DNA of 64,000 nucleotides, taken from assembly GCF_000208745.1 (NCBI RefSeq), contig NC_030850.1, positions 5,182,770 through 5,246,769 of the forward strand, in the 5' to 3' direction. This DNA comes from Theobroma cacao (taxonomy: Eukaryota > Streptophyta > Magnoliopsida > Malvales > Malvaceae). Positions 12,291-23,759 of this stretch are shown here, piece after piece; the stretch's first letter is position 1; each line of letters opens with the position of its first letter. Position numbers and translations under genes: made by a program. Under the pieces are notes generated by a model. That model ran no database searches, had not been told where the DNA came from, and saw only the letters and a program-made list of their open reading frames with translations.

Positions 12291-12810
12291 GGAATCTAGG
12301 AATTCCATTCGCCTAATGTCTTTGCTCTATTCAGTGCTGTTCACATTAGGACAATTAACCCTCCTGCCGTTCATAACATACCCTCCCAACCACCTAAGTC
12401 CCCTCCCTCTCAACTCCCATCCCCACCTAATGAACTATCAACCAAACCCAAAAACGCAGGAAGGACCCCCAATCCCTTAGAGGAAGCACAGGGAAAAGAC
12501 ACCCTTGCACATCATCTATTATATTTTGGACAATGATATTTCCCAGCAAAGAACATAGTATTATCTTTTAGAATATACCTATACCTAAGCTAAAAATACA
12601 TCTCTCCCTGCTCTCGAACTGAATTCATATAGCCGGGAACAGAAGAATTGTTGAACTTCAAATTTTTGACAAATTAAACAGCATGAAAACTCTTGACCAT
12701 ACCTACGTGCTTTGGCCTACTAATTCATTTCAGAATGTTGTTCGACTCATCTTTCACACACCTGGGGGCTGAAAAATATATACAAAAACATGAAGATAGT
12801 ACTTATGGCA

Positions 12811-12958
12811 CAAGAACCATTTGCCAGTATCCTTTCTTTCAACAAAAGAAAACATGGTTGTGGACTATCAATATTTAAAATAACAAGAACCATTTGCCAG
12901 TATCCTTTCTTTCAACAAAAGAAAACATGGTTGTGGACTTTATCAATATTTAAAATAT
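12811..12958 (+). repeat. Two-copy tandem duplication, 73-bp unit
   Basis: The segment starting CAAGAACCATTTGCCAG at 12811 is repeated from 12884 with only a small difference near its end (ACTATC versus ACTTTATC). There is no N between the copies, so this is more likely a real recent slippage duplication than an assembly join. Confidence 0.85.
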
Positions 12959-13363
12959 ATAACTAAAATTTTGGTAAACTAAGATGCCATTGATCGAGAT
13001 CACCAAGTATAGAGCTCTATAAACTTGCTATCATAATAATCTGGTTCATTAGGGCAAGCATTGCTTAATATTCTGTCAGCACAAGCTTGACATTTTCCAG
13101 TAAAGAATTTTATAATTTGCTTGCTATTAGGGGAGAAAAGAGATCAATTAAACCATGAAGCAATTGATGTTTGCTCGAGGAAAAAAGAAACAGGGTTTGA
13201 TGAATTATGTAATTCCTGGGATGAGACCCGCATAATAATTTAAGAAATCCTCAACATTGCTCCTAACTGAAAGCCTTAAGACGAGAAAACAAGGGAAAAA
13301 GAAAGAGCCAACTCCATGCTGCTACATCAGAAATAGATGACATAAAGCACTTCATTTTTCATA

Positions 13364-13636
13364 TCAACGACGTACATCATTATTGTTGATCCGTTCAAGC
13401 ATTTCGCCTTGTTCACAATTCTTCAGCCAGATCGTTTCACACTCATTACAGACTAGCACCATTATGTGAGTTAACAAATTGATGATCAAATGGGAGATAG
13501 AAGAGCTATCCTTGATATTGTTTTGGAAGATGTCTTCCTCTGCTTCTTCAGCTAGTAAATGGGGTGGAGGCTCCAGGTCCTCAAGCTCCCATTCTTCAAT
13601 CTCCATTCCCCATTCAAGATAATCAATTCCTGCCAT
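13364..13636 (-). CDS. Small acidic protein, array copy 2
   Basis: A 90-residue ORF starting MAGIDYLEWGMEIEEWE, with the core EPPPHLLAEEAEED and then a family-variable C-terminal part with a hydrophobic stretch (LIINLLTHIMVLVC). In copy 3 the protein starts nine residues earlier with MSVSIEALA. Here the same bases are present, but codon 2 of that longer frame is TGA, so the ancestral ATG opens a one-codon ORF (13658-13663). Translation would have to begin at the next ATG (13636), still in the same frame. The two W/E-rich repeats and the PPPHLLAEE core are shared with copies 3 to 5. No signal peptide or membrane anchor precedes the core, so a nuclear or cytosolic protein is likely. Function unknown. 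Confidence 0.65.
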   Translation of the reverse strand: MAGIDYLEWGMEIEEWELEDLEPPPHLLAEEAEEDIFQNNIKDSSSISHLIINLLTHIMVLVCNECETIWLKNCEQGEMLERINNNDVRR

Positions 13637-13657
13637 TGCTAAAGCTTCTATTGAGAC

Positions 13658-13663
13658 TCACAT
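13658..13663 (-). promoter_or_regulatory. Start-stop mini-uORF (ATG TGA) before array copy 2
   Basis: On the minus strand ATG is followed directly by TGA, then GTC TCA ATA GAA GCT TTA GCA ATG GCA. Paralogues read ATG TCA here (Met-Ser), so TCA to TGA turned the ancestral start into a minimal upstream ORF 27 bases before the next in-frame ATG. AUG-stop elements are known in plants (Arabidopsis NIP5;1) to affect ribosome stalling. Any such role here is inference. Confidence 0.6.
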
Positions 13664-13832
13664 TCTTTATGCAGGTAGTGTTTTCTTGCCTTGCTAGTTG
13701 TAGTAATAAAAACTAGACAGAATGGTTATGTTCTTACAGAATGACAACGGGAAAAGCTGCTAAATACTAGGAAGAAGCTAGCTCTTTTTTCGAAATTCAC
13801 AAGTAACATAAGAAATTCCTCTTCAACTCTCA

Positions 13833-14140
13833 AGATTGCTCTGTTGTGTACAGTCTCGTGACCATGAGCCAATTTGGTTTGGTACAGATTAAACACATGA
13901 CAAAAGCTTAGTAGCTGACGTATTATTCAGTATTAGCTCAGTAATTTAACGTATGTTTGATGTCGTCACCATTTCTTCAATAAAGCAACAGTGTTGTAAA
14001 CAGTTTCATGATCATATATAAAGCCAATTTGGTACAGATTAAAGGCATGACGAAAGCTTGGTAGCTGACATATTCAAGTATTAGCTCAGTAATAACGTAT
14101 GTTTGATGTGGTCACCATTTCGTCAACAATTAAGCAACAG
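13833..14140 (-). promoter_or_regulatory. Duplicated upstream module of array copy 2
   Basis: Two diverged tandem copies (about 13833-13989 and 13990-14140) each hold, in order on the plus strand, a CTCGTGACC- or TTCATGATC-type element, the phrase GCCAATTTGG and a TGACRAAAGCTT element. Modules with the same order lie upstream of copies 3, 4 and 5. TGACG-type sites are known bZIP (TGA-factor) targets; use here is inferred. Confidence 0.55.
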
Positions 14141-14756
14141 AGTAGATGTTGACAACTGAACAAAGGGTACGTTCTGGAGAGTTTGGAATCATATTCTAAA
14201 GTAGATAAATCAAACCATGAGGAATTTAAAAAAGGTTTAATTGAATTTAAGTTCCTGTAAATAAATTTTTACTACGTAGAGATTCCAAGAGGTTAAAGTA
14301 AAGAAAGGAATCGTGAAGATACATATGTTAAAAAGTAGAAAATACCCTAAGGGTATCATGACAATATTGCTATGTACCCTTTAACTGTCTGTATGTACTT
14401 TGACATCAACAAGATACATCTTGTGATTGGAAGGAAAGAACATTAGACTTGTAATTTCAGTTACAATTTCATAATTCCATCTGGAAGAAGCTTAGAAGCA
14501 TTAGATAGAATTTCTCTTTTTTTTTTTCTTGGAAATAATTAGAATGGAAAAGGATATATGTTTAGATATATCACATGCTTCAACTGATAAAGGTGTATGA
14601 ACCGTGAGCATTGGTTCATGGTTGAATACTAGCTGAGCTGAAGAAGTCAAGGTTCAAGAAGCGTTCTGATATGGCCCTTGATGCACTTAATATTAATTTC
14701 GAACCACACATGTTGATATTCTCTATATTTGATTTTTTGTAATTTGATTATTCTTT

Positions 14757-15461
14757 TTTTTTTTTAAGCCAAGTCGATATATTGAATATCACAAAACAAC
14801 ACACATCGTTAGATTAAAAACTGGTCATGCTACAAAAGAACAACTTCAAAACACCACACAGACAAACACTCATGATAAATATATATATATACCAATCACA
14901 ATCAGAAAAACACCAAAAACATGACAATAATATCAATTATTTATTTATGAAGGAATTTGAATATCAAGAACTCAGGAAAAAACAGAGAGTAAATCTGGAG
15001 AAAAACTCAAATGAAGAAGAAAATCAATTCAAAAATTTTTCCTCAACAAAACGGTTATACCTTTCATTGAAGCTTTTATACTCTCAACAATAACAGACTT
15101 GGAGTCTTGGAAAACTAAATTCTAAAACAACTCAGCCAAGCACAGAAATTCATGTATTGGTACCTGTGCTTGAGTAACAGCTTCAACAGACCTAGCGTTA
15201 GGCTTTTCACTAAACCAGAACAAAACGACACCAATTAAAGTGTTTAAAGAACAAACAACGAAAGAATAAAACGACACCAGGTGAAGTCGTGTATTCCACA
15301 CACTGAAACTCAAACGACACAACAACCAACGTTTTGACACTAACAATCAACTAAAACACAAACTACATCGTTTTGACATCTGCCACAGTCTTCTTCAATC
15401 TTCAAATACCGTTGACTCCAGCCACGTAACAGCTACTCAGCTACTAAGCTACCAGAGAGAA
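14757..15461 (-). mobile_element. Probable polyA-tailed retroposon
   Basis: A run of about 13 T at the left edge (a polyA tail on the minus strand) is followed by about 700 bases with no recognised protein. GATTATTCTTT precedes the T run (14746-14756) and GATTACTCTTT ends the block (15462-15472), an 11-bp duplication with one mismatch, as expected for LINE-mediated insertion. A truncated LINE 3' end and a retroposed transcript are both possible. Confidence 0.45.
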
Positions 15462-15754
15462 GATTACTCTTTCAACAATTTAGGACATTTTGTAGCAGGC
15501 CAGGATCATGCCTTTAGGAGAACGGAAAATTCTCAACTTTCTAAAAGGAAATAGTTTCTCTTCCTTAGATATTTGATCATCCCTGCAATCTGAAGTAGAT
15601 GGCAGGGAGATAAATAAAGTTACCTTCGTCAGTTTTAAAACGTTTTCAAATTGGGAAATATTGGAAATGCATGGCACTTTCTTCTTTGGGAACGTGGAAA
15701 TGAACCATAAAAAATGTGTTCAAACACACTTGACCTCAACTTGAAAATCTGGTC

Positions 15755-15805
15755 ATGGAAGTTACCTAGTACCTGGTATTGTTAAAACTTCATTAAAATT
15801 TATGT
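15755..15805 (-). pseudogene. Decayed start region of an array member
   Basis: The plus-strand string CCTGGTATTGTTAAAACTTC followed by TTATG aligns with CCTGCCATCGCTAAAGCTTC...TTATG at the start of copy 3. The reading frame is gone. An upstream module (CTCGTGACC, then TGACGCCAGCTTGATAGC) sits at the expected distance to the right, supporting a dead copy. Confidence 0.4.
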
Positions 15806-15920
15806 AGGTAGTCTTCTCTTTGTTTCAGAATTGCAGGTCTCTTTCCAACTCTCAGGATTGTTTTTCCTTTTTCGGTTGGGGTAGTGGGGGGTTTTCTAGG
15901 ATTAGAGCCATCACCAAAGC

Positions 15921-15995
15921 AATAGTCTCGTGACCATATGCAGCAGTTTCCTGTTGATTATCAAAGCAATGACGCCAGCTTGATAGCTATTGTAT
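15921..15995 (-). promoter_or_regulatory. Upstream module of the decayed array copy
   Basis: Contains TAGTCTCGTGACCAT and then GACGCCAGCTTGATAGC in the order and spacing seen upstream of copies 2 to 5. It has outlived the coding sequence it presumably served. Confidence 0.5.
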
Positions 15996-16537
15996 GTGAT
16001 CGCTTTCAACCTGATGTGACCTCTAACTAAATTAAGTGCTAGCAGAGAAGATGTTGATAGCAAAACAAAACAATACATAAATTAAAATAGGTTTTGTTGA
16101 ATTTAGGAACTTAATACTACTATGTTTTGACCACTAGAGGGCAAAAAAGAGTAAATTATTTATCTGGAACTCGAGTACTTTGAGGGCATACAGTCACAGT
16201 CGCAAAGCAGTCGTGATTAGAAATTCAGTCCGGAATTAAGCACTAAGAAATGAATTCAATGATAAATTTACCCTTAAAGAATTACTCACCATTAAACCAG
16301 AAAAATAAAAGACACATATTAAGGAAAGATATAGACAACCAGAAAAAACTGCAGTACTTGAAAGTTGGAACATTAGAAACAAATTATCAGGAACATAGGA
16401 AAGATGCAGGGTGATTGCCACTGAATGCTAAATTTTAATAGATCCGGCATGTCTTATTATCCTTACTACAAGGGGTGGTTCACTAGGACCAGATACGCTG
16501 TCTTTTTCACTTGTATTTGTATTTCCAAGAGATAAAG

Positions 16538-16768
16538 CTATCGGGACAGGCTGATAGCCAACACCAGCACCTGGCTTAGCAAGTCGAAATGGTTTGCAGA
16601 AGAGCCATACGTGATACTGTTTCCAATGATTTCTTCCTCTCCTTCTTCTTCAGCTAGCAAGTGGGCCGGGGGCAAGTCCAGGCCATCCTGTTCCCATTCT
16701 TCAGTATCCATGCCCCATTCAAGATAATTAATTCCTGCCATCGCTAAAGCTTCTATTGAAACTGACAT
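16538..16768 (-). CDS. Small acidic protein, array copy 3 (best-preserved)
   Basis: A 76-residue protein starting MSVSIEALAMAG. Core features are NYLEWGMDTEEWEQ (two Trp-Glu repeats), LDLPPAHLLAEE and then an acidic run, followed by a variable tail ending in a short hydrophobic stretch (LLSQVLVLAISL). The start is chosen because MSVSIEALA is also present in copy 4, and a minus-strand TATAAATA (16869-16876) lies about 100 bases upstream. The module at 17051-17125 carries CTCGTGATT and TGACGCAAGCTTGG. No secretion signal is apparent. The protein is short, acidic and tryptophan-rich, which would suit an adaptor or regulator, but no function can be assigned. Confidence 0.7.
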   Translation of the reverse strand: MSVSIEALAMAGINYLEWGMDTEEWEQDGLDLPPAHLLAEEEGEEEIIGNSITYGSSANHFDLLSQVLVLAISLSR

Positions 16769-16868
16769 GATTTATGAAAATTGGGTCTTCTCTTGTTTCG
16801 AATTTGCTCTTGCAACAAAGAACAAATTAGTGTGTAGATTGTTTGAGAACTGAGAACGACTACAATCT

Positions 16869-16876
16869 TATTTATA
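16869..16876 (-). promoter_or_regulatory. TATA box of array copy 3
   Basis: TATAAATA on the minus strand about 100 bases before the ATG. Matching boxes precede copy 1 (11083-11090), copy 4 (37804-37811) and, as TTTATATA, copy 5 (41851-41858), so promoter architecture is conserved across the array. Confidence 0.6.
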
Positions 16877-17050
16877 GTAAAAGCATCAAAAAACAAGTAC
16901 GCATTTATATTACGCATATGATTTTATGATAGGAATAAGATGCAGATTTCTCAAAATTCACGAGCAGCATGAAAATCTCATGCATGTTTCTCTTCAATTC
17001 TTAAAATGGGTTTCCTTTTGGAGAGTTCATAAGACGTATAGTCATCAAAG

Positions 17051-17125
17051 AGGCAACAGTCTCGTGATTATATAGGCAGCTTTCTATCGACTAAAGGCAT
17101 GACGCAAGCTTGGTCGCTGATGTAT
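17051..17125 (-). promoter_or_regulatory. Upstream module of array copy 3
   Basis: Contains GGCAACAGTCTCGTGATTAT and, about 50 bases on, GGCATGACGCAAGCTTGGT on the plus strand. This is the clearest example of the pair of elements shared by the array. A truncated LINE is inserted immediately beyond it. Confidence 0.6.
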
Positions 17126-17163
17126 GTATTCACCCTGGTGAGCCACTTGAGCAATGATGTTGT

Positions 17164-17857
17164 TTTTTTTTTTTAAATTAATTGGATTTCATTATCAGAA
17201 ACCAGGAATAGGTTCCTTGGAGAACAAAAGAGCACATGATTTTAAGATGCTATGCCTTGATCAGCATATCATCTCAAAATCTTGTCATCTTGCCTAAAGA
17301 AAATCAGCTTACAAAGAACCCCATAAAAACCCCTATCATCAATATACAAAAAACAAAATCAGAAACAGCAAATAGCCTCAATAAGAAACCCCAGGCCTCT
17401 CTGTGCAAAAGTCATTCCTGAAGGGAGAACCAGCAAGCTTGCAATCTGATAAAAAACTCAGTGCCTCATATCACGGACCTTGGCTCAAAAGCCTAACCAT
17501 CTCAGCCAAACAAAAGTCAAAAAGCAACAGAGAGAAACGATCAAACCTGAAGCTTGAATTCTTCACGCAGCCATTCAAAGAAGAAGAAAAAATCTCCAGC
17601 CTCTTTACTACTCAAAGACATTCAATAAATTCTCCTGACGTCTGACCCCTTCTTTTGCTAGACTATCTGCGAATTGATTCTTTTCTTTGAATATATGGTT
17701 GACTCCCATCCTTTAATGCTACTTTTCAAACTTTCAACGCGCATGATCCACTTCCTTAGCCTCCAAGGAGATCCAGTTGGTCCATTAATCCATTTGACTA
17801 TATTTTTAGAATCTGACTCAATTATCAGTTTGTGAGTCTGGCTCCATTTTTAGAATC
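17164..17857 (-). mobile_element. 5'-truncated L1-type LINE (RNase H end)
   Basis: A T run at 17163-17174 marks the polyA end of a minus-strand insertion. The flanks CACTTGAGCAATGATGTTGT (17144-17163) and CATTTGGGCAATGATGTTGT (17858-17877) form a 20-bp target duplication with two mismatches. On the minus strand the body reads ESDSKNIVKWINGP, SPWRLRKW and NQFADSLAKEGV, the C-terminal RNase H-like part of plant L1 ORF2. Only about 700 bp was copied. It lies just upstream of the promoter module of array copy 3. Confidence 0.85.
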
Positions 17858-18130
17858 CATTTGGGCAATGATGTTGTGACCCTGTACCCTAAAGAAGCAA
17901 TTGAAGAGTTGTTGACAAAAATTTCAGAATCTTATTTATAACCAGATCCATGAAGAAATTAAAAGAGGTTACTAATAAATATTTTCACCAAGAATTAGAG
18001 GGTAAAGTTAATAACTGATTGGACCAAGTGTTATCACCTAATGATTTGAATGTATGGGTTTCGGCTTGTTTATGATGTGGAACACAGTGTCAAGCTGGCT
18101 TCATAATCAGTGTTGAGTCCTATTGGCAAC

Positions 18131-20221
18131 TGTAGACACTTAAAATAAATCAATAAATAAATAATTTTAAATTATAATAAAATGAAACAAAATAATAAAA
18201 AATAAATGAAAAAAAAAAGAAATAAGATCCAAAAATCTACCAGCAGAAGTTATCTAGCCACAAAAAATAAAAAAATAATAAAAAAAGCAGCCAAAAAAAT
18301 CCAATCGGGGTTTCAACGGGGGAGATTCGGTTCGGTTTGAGGGAGAGAGACTGGTGAGCTGTGAGGGGAGATTAGATCTTTGGGGTGCCGATCATCGGCA
18401 GGGGAAAGCTTAAACCCGTTTGGGTCACCGTCTACCGAGGCAGGGGGTGCCAGATACATCGATCGGAAGGGAAGAGGGCTTCGAGGGAAAGACATAGGAA
18501 CATCTGGGCCGTCGGTCGGAGGGAAGCAAAAGGGGTAGTACGCCGGCGCCGGCAAGAAGAGGAAATGGTTTTTAGAGAGAAGGCAGAGGGTAGCCGGCTA
18601 GAGAGAGAAAATGGAATCTGAAAATGAAAGGAAAGGCCAAAAATGGGATTTATATACACAAGTTTAGGGTCTAAACGGTGCCGTTTCAGTAGGGTGGGGA
18701 ATTAAAGGGATCAACGCCTAAACGACGTTGTTTGAGGGAGTCTCCAGAGCCCCAAAACGGTGCGTTTAGGGGAAAGCCAGACGGACCAAGGGAGTAGGCT
18801 TGGGACGCCTCCGTGTAGCCTAAACAACTTAAGCCATCATTCTAGCCCAAGCAAGGTGAGGCCTTACCCGTTTATTGTGGATTTGGGCTTGTTATTTTGA
18901 GCTTATCCAGTTTATTTAATTATTTGCTTAGTTTAAATAAAAATTAAAAAAAAATATAAAAAATAATAATATATAAATAATAACAATAACAATAATAAGT
19001 GAATAAAGAAATATTTATATTATAAATATATTTGAGGCTTGCAAATAATAAAATAATAATAATAATAATAATAATTCATGATACAAATATATATATTTAA
19101 AAAAAAAGAAAAATAAATAAAAAAATATAAAAAATAAATAATATAATTGAAACAATTATTTGAGTATTACCATCTAAAAGGGGTAAAGAGTTGCCTCTTT
19201 CGGGTGGATGTTTTTCGGGTGCGAAGTTCGAGACGGATTTTCACCGAAACGTCGGGATATATCTGAACTCTAAACTTCAAAACCCGTTAAGTCGAATAGT
19301 CGTTGTTAAAAAATAATATATGTAAGAAAATTTTGTTGCATTCGAATTAATGTAATTGGTTAATGAGCTTAAATAAATATTACTAAATAAAGTTAATTTA
19401 ATCGTTTAAAAATTAATTAATTATTTATTTGATAAGCTTTGTAATCAAGTAAAAAATTAACAAACAACGTTAAATAAAGGATATGGATTTAAATAGAAAA
19501 CTCAAAAAAAATATATAAAAAATAATAAATAATCCAAAATTTTTTTATTAAACATATAATTGGGTGAATTATAAATCACCTAAATCAATAAACGCGTGCA
19601 CGTAGATATCATCATTTTATCCTGTCATAGCATGCCACATTTATCTTGCAAATGATGCGGGAGTCCCGATGATGGGATTTCCCCGAAGAGATTGTAGAGA
19701 CGAGTTCTTCCGGGGATATCTCTAGGTGAGGAAAATTTCGAGACTTCACCAAAGCGTTGGGATGGTTTTCGAATGATTTTTCAATAAAAGATTACCGATC
19801 CCATTATTCAAAATAAACAAGTCATGACATCATTTTACGCTTGCATCATGTGCATACGTAAAACCAAATAAAAACTCTCAGTCGGTCAATTTAATAAAAA
19901 TTTAATTAATAAGTAAGGATTAAATTAAAAGTAGGTTATATTAAGATAACTTAAGATTAAATGGTACCGTTCGTGGAACGGGCGCCACGGAGGTGCTAAC
20001 CCTTCTCCGTGCGTAACAGCACTCCCGAACCCATCTCTAAAATGTGGACCAGTTCTCGTTCTTTCGAGGAACCTAAAATTAATTTAGAACTTTGTCGATT
20101 AGAATCGGGTTAATAGGTAACCAATCACACCTAGATAAAAAAAGATTGGTGGCGACTCCTAAACCATCTTAATTTTCGCCCGCGTCTGACGGACGGGTTC
20201 TCGGACCCGCACGTTACGACA
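18131..20221 (-). mobile_element. Solo LTR, family 1 copy 1
   Basis: A 2.09-kb block starts TGTAGACAC and ends CGTTACGACA (TG...CA) and is flanked by a perfect 5-bp duplication GCAAC (18126-18130 and 20222-20226). The reverse complement matches the block at 34492-36649, which has its own duplication, so each is one LTR left after recombination between two. A TATATAAA on the minus strand (about 18649-18656) suggests transcription in that direction. No primer-binding site, gag or pol follows. Superfamily is not decidable from the LTR alone; its length and terminal sequence suggest Gypsy. Confidence 0.85.
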
Positions 20222-20305
20222 GCAACCAGATATATGATATTGTTGTATTGTATCTTTATACGCAAGAAAGGACATGTTAGGGTCTCATGTCTAGCATGTG
20301 CTTAA

Positions 20306-20995
20306 TAGAGGTGGTCCAATAAATTTAAATGTCTAAAACGAAATATTCAAATGAGATTTTTTTTATTGAAATTAAAAAAATTATTAAAATTTTATTTTTT
20401 AGCTTTTTGAGATGTAAAATTTTTAATTAAACTTTTATAATCAAGTTTAAAATAATAGTACCTAATTGTTGAATGTTTTTTGCAAACCGCAAATGAGGCT
20501 CACGATTTTATGAAGATAATAAAAGAATAGACTTCTTGTGTATTCTTGGGAGAAAATTGAAATTAAAGAAAAAAAGAGCAAATGAGAAAAGAAGAATTCA
20601 AAAGTGGATATTGTATATTGAAAAAAATAATTGGTTTATATATAGGAAAAAAATAGTTGTTGGAAATCATTAAATGAGTTGATTGGAAATAAGAGAAATA
20701 AGTGAGAAAAAAATTGTTGTTGGATATTAAATACATATGATCATTAATTGATTGAAAATAAGATAATATAGTTGAGAATTAATAACATTTTAGAAATAAG
20801 AAAGTGATAGAAAATTAAGATTTATTAAACACATAATTAGAAAAGTGATAAAATAAATAATTTTATTAATTATTTTTAATATAATTAATTATATTATAAT
20901 TATTATAAAATTATAAATCTTTCTTAAATTTGAGATCTCTCTCAATTGGGGGCTAAAGCTCTTGCTTGGGTGACTTCACTCAAGGGTCGGCTCTG
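20306..20995 (+). mobile_element. hAT-type non-autonomous element, copy C
   Basis: A 690-bp element beginning TAGAGGTGGTCC and ending GGGTCGGCTCTG, flanked by a perfect GTGCTTAA 8-bp duplication (20298-20305 and 20996-21003). Its interior follows copy A (923-1642), for example the shared ACGATTTTAT and TTTGAGAYCTCTCT segments. No coding capacity. Confidence 0.8.
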
Positions 20996-21639
20996 GTGCT
21001 TAATTGCATCACAACCACAACGTAAGAGTAGAATTTTGTAATCAAATTTCAGTAATGAATATAATCTTGATATTCTTTCAAAAAAAAGTTAATAACTGAT
21101 TTATATAAAACCAAGTAATGTTTTGTTAAGTTGTTAGAGTTAAGTCGAATCTTATCATCATGGGTGAATTGTCATTTAAAGGATTTTAATAAGTTGGTCA
21201 GGTGACATATTTTGGGATCGGGCAAGAAATTAAGGGACACAGGGTCGGGGTAAAGGATTTGCATTCCCCCTACCATAGTGAACGTTTCTGTGGAAACCGA
21301 TCACTTGATTTTATGCAAACTATAGCTGTATCCTCTATTTTTTTCTTCTCTTCTTCATATATTTTTATTTGCTACTCACTTAACTATACATTAACTTTTA
21401 TTCAAAATTCACCTTCTAATTAATTAACATGAAATCAAGTGGAAGTTTCTATTCCAACTTAAAGGGAGAAGAAAATGGAAAAAGGGCCAAAGGGGATTAA
21501 TGTGAGGTATTAATCATAATGTAAGAGAAGCAACAACATCACGTGATCACACTGTTGACCAAAGAACAAATCGTACCTTCATCTTGCCGTACAATATTGA
21601 TTCATCGAAAATTAACGTAAATCTTGCTTCCCCTCCTGT

Positions 21640-22966
21640 CAGGGTAGAGTTAGTAAATTTTTATTGGAGGGCTAAATATAGAAGAATAAAGATTAAAATT
21701 TTAAAAAATTAATATGTTAAATTTAATTAATAATCAAAAGATTGATAATAGAAATATAAAACTATAATATGTAAAATACAAATAATTAAAAATGATATAT
21801 AAGATTAATAATTTTTTATATAATCAAAATTATTTAAAGACAATATGTTCAAGATAATTTCATTTCAACTAAATATAAAACGTAAAAGATATAAAAAAAT
21901 ATACTCAAATTAATTTTCTCTTACATAATTAGAATTAATAAAAAAATGATACATTAATGAAAGTTTAAATAACAATATAACATTACAACTTAAATTTGAG
22001 AATTATATAATAATTTATTAATTTTTAAAAATTTAAAATGATTGAAAATAATCTACGTAACATAAAAAAGAAAAACATAGCAAATAAAATATAGAAACCA
22101 CATAAGACATAACAAAAAAGAAAGAAAAAGGATATGATTAATGATTTGTAGAAATTTGAAAAAGAAATTATAAAAATTTAGAACATATGAGTAAATAAAA
22201 TAGAAATAAAAAAAATAAATATAAATAAAAAATATATAAATTNATAATCAAAAGATTGATAATAGAAATATAAAACTATAATATGTAAAATACAAATAAT
22301 TAAAAATGATATATAAGATTAATAATTTTTTATATAATCAAAATTATTTAAAGACAATATGTTCAAGATAATTTCATTTCAACTAAATATAAAACGTAAA
22401 AGATATAAAAAAATATACTCAAATTAATTTTCTCTTACATAATTAGAATTAATAAAAAAATGATACATTAATGAAAGTTTAAATAACAATATAACATTAC
22501 AACTTAAATTTGAGAATTATATAATAATTTATTAATTTTTAAAAATTTAAAATGATTGAAAATAATCTACGTAACATAAAAAAGAAAAACATAGCAAATA
22601 AAATATAGAAACCACATAAGACATAACAAAAAAGAAAGAAGAAGAATATAGTTGATGATTTATAAAAATTTGAAAAGAAAATTTATAAAAATTTAGAACA
22701 TATGAGTAAATAAAATAGAAATAAAAAAAATAAATATAAATAAAAAATAATATAAATTGATAGAAAAATAAAAAATTTTAAAATTGAGTGAGATATGTGA
22801 ATCATTTTATTATTCTTTATTTATATTAATTATTAAATAAAAAATTATTTTGAGAGGATCATTAATAAAATAAATAAATAATTTTAAAAATTTTATATGT
22901 TAAGAAAATTTTTTTGAAAATTTTGGAGGGGTCATGGCCCCATCACTTAAGGAGGCTCTGCCCCTG
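21640..22966. mobile_element. Second hAT-type element with internal N-flanked duplication
   Basis: Begins CAGGGTAGAG and ends CTCTGCCCCTG, whose reverse complement is CAGGGGCAGAG, giving a short imperfect terminal inverted repeat. Flanks CCTCCTGT and CCTCTGAT match at only five of eight positions, so the duplication is weak. The interior is AT-rich and noncoding. About 515 bp is present twice around the N at 22243, which probably doubles its real size. Confidence 0.5.
21730..22758. repeat. About 515-bp direct duplication around a single N (probable assembly artefact)
   Basis: Sequence from 21730 to 22242 is repeated nearly base for base from 22244 to about 22758. The two copies meet at the N at 22243. 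As at 2896, this is best read as unmerged overlapping contig ends. Confidence 0.8.
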
Positions 22967-22989
22967 CCTCTGATAGATATGTTTGGAAA

Positions 22990-23700
22990 ATTATAAGCAG
23001 CGTTGAGGGAAGCCATGATGCAAGCTTAATAGGTAGCTTAATTAATTAATTAAATCAATTAAAAAGGCCACATTCTCGTGACCTTATACTTTGAGCAGTA
23101 ATTAGAATTTTATTAGAAAATTTCATCCGAAAAGAGCATTAGGAATGAATTGCTCACATATGTATATGGAACATTAAAATCACATGTCTGTAATGATGAA
23201 GGCGTGTGAATTATAAAGGTGTGTGAACACTACCTCATCAGTCATTGCCACTTAGCCAAACAAGTCAAAGATTTATGAATTGGTCAATTAAGTTTGATTT
23301 CTTATACACGGTACTCCAGCAATTTCTCAAATAAAGAGTTTAATTATTGAATTCAAACTCTGAACCAATTATGTCTATATTTTTCAACAGGAATTGTCTT
23401 AATTAGAATAAAAACACTATATTTATTCTTTCCGTCATAACACTTGACATATAATTAATTTAATTATGTGCAAAATTACACATAAAATAAAAAATAATAA
23501 TGTAACAACAAATTAAAATATCACTCCATCTAAAATTTTTAACTTGTAATGGAAATCTTGATATGTAGCAATCTTTAGAAGAGTGAAAGCGTTTTATTTT
23601 TATTTCAAAGCATTTAAGAATTGTAGTATAATATAACGTTTTAATTTGGTTGATGGTCAAATATTTTATGCAATAACAAAAGGTATAGTATAATATAACC
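22990..23700. repeat. Duplicated block A with array-type promoter elements
   Basis: Starts with GCAGCGTTGAGGGAAGCCAT then GATGCAAGCTTAATAGG, followed by CCACATTCTCGTGACC near 23070, and continues through AT-rich sequence. The same order of segments recurs at about 33660-36880 (block B), where an LTR has since inserted. Block A lacks a coding copy of the small-protein family and appears to be a promoter relic left by array duplication. Confidence 0.65.
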
Positions 23701-23759
23701 TCATTGACACTCGGTGCACCAAGCTTATCCTTTGCTTCTTTTTGCAAAGATCAAGCAAA

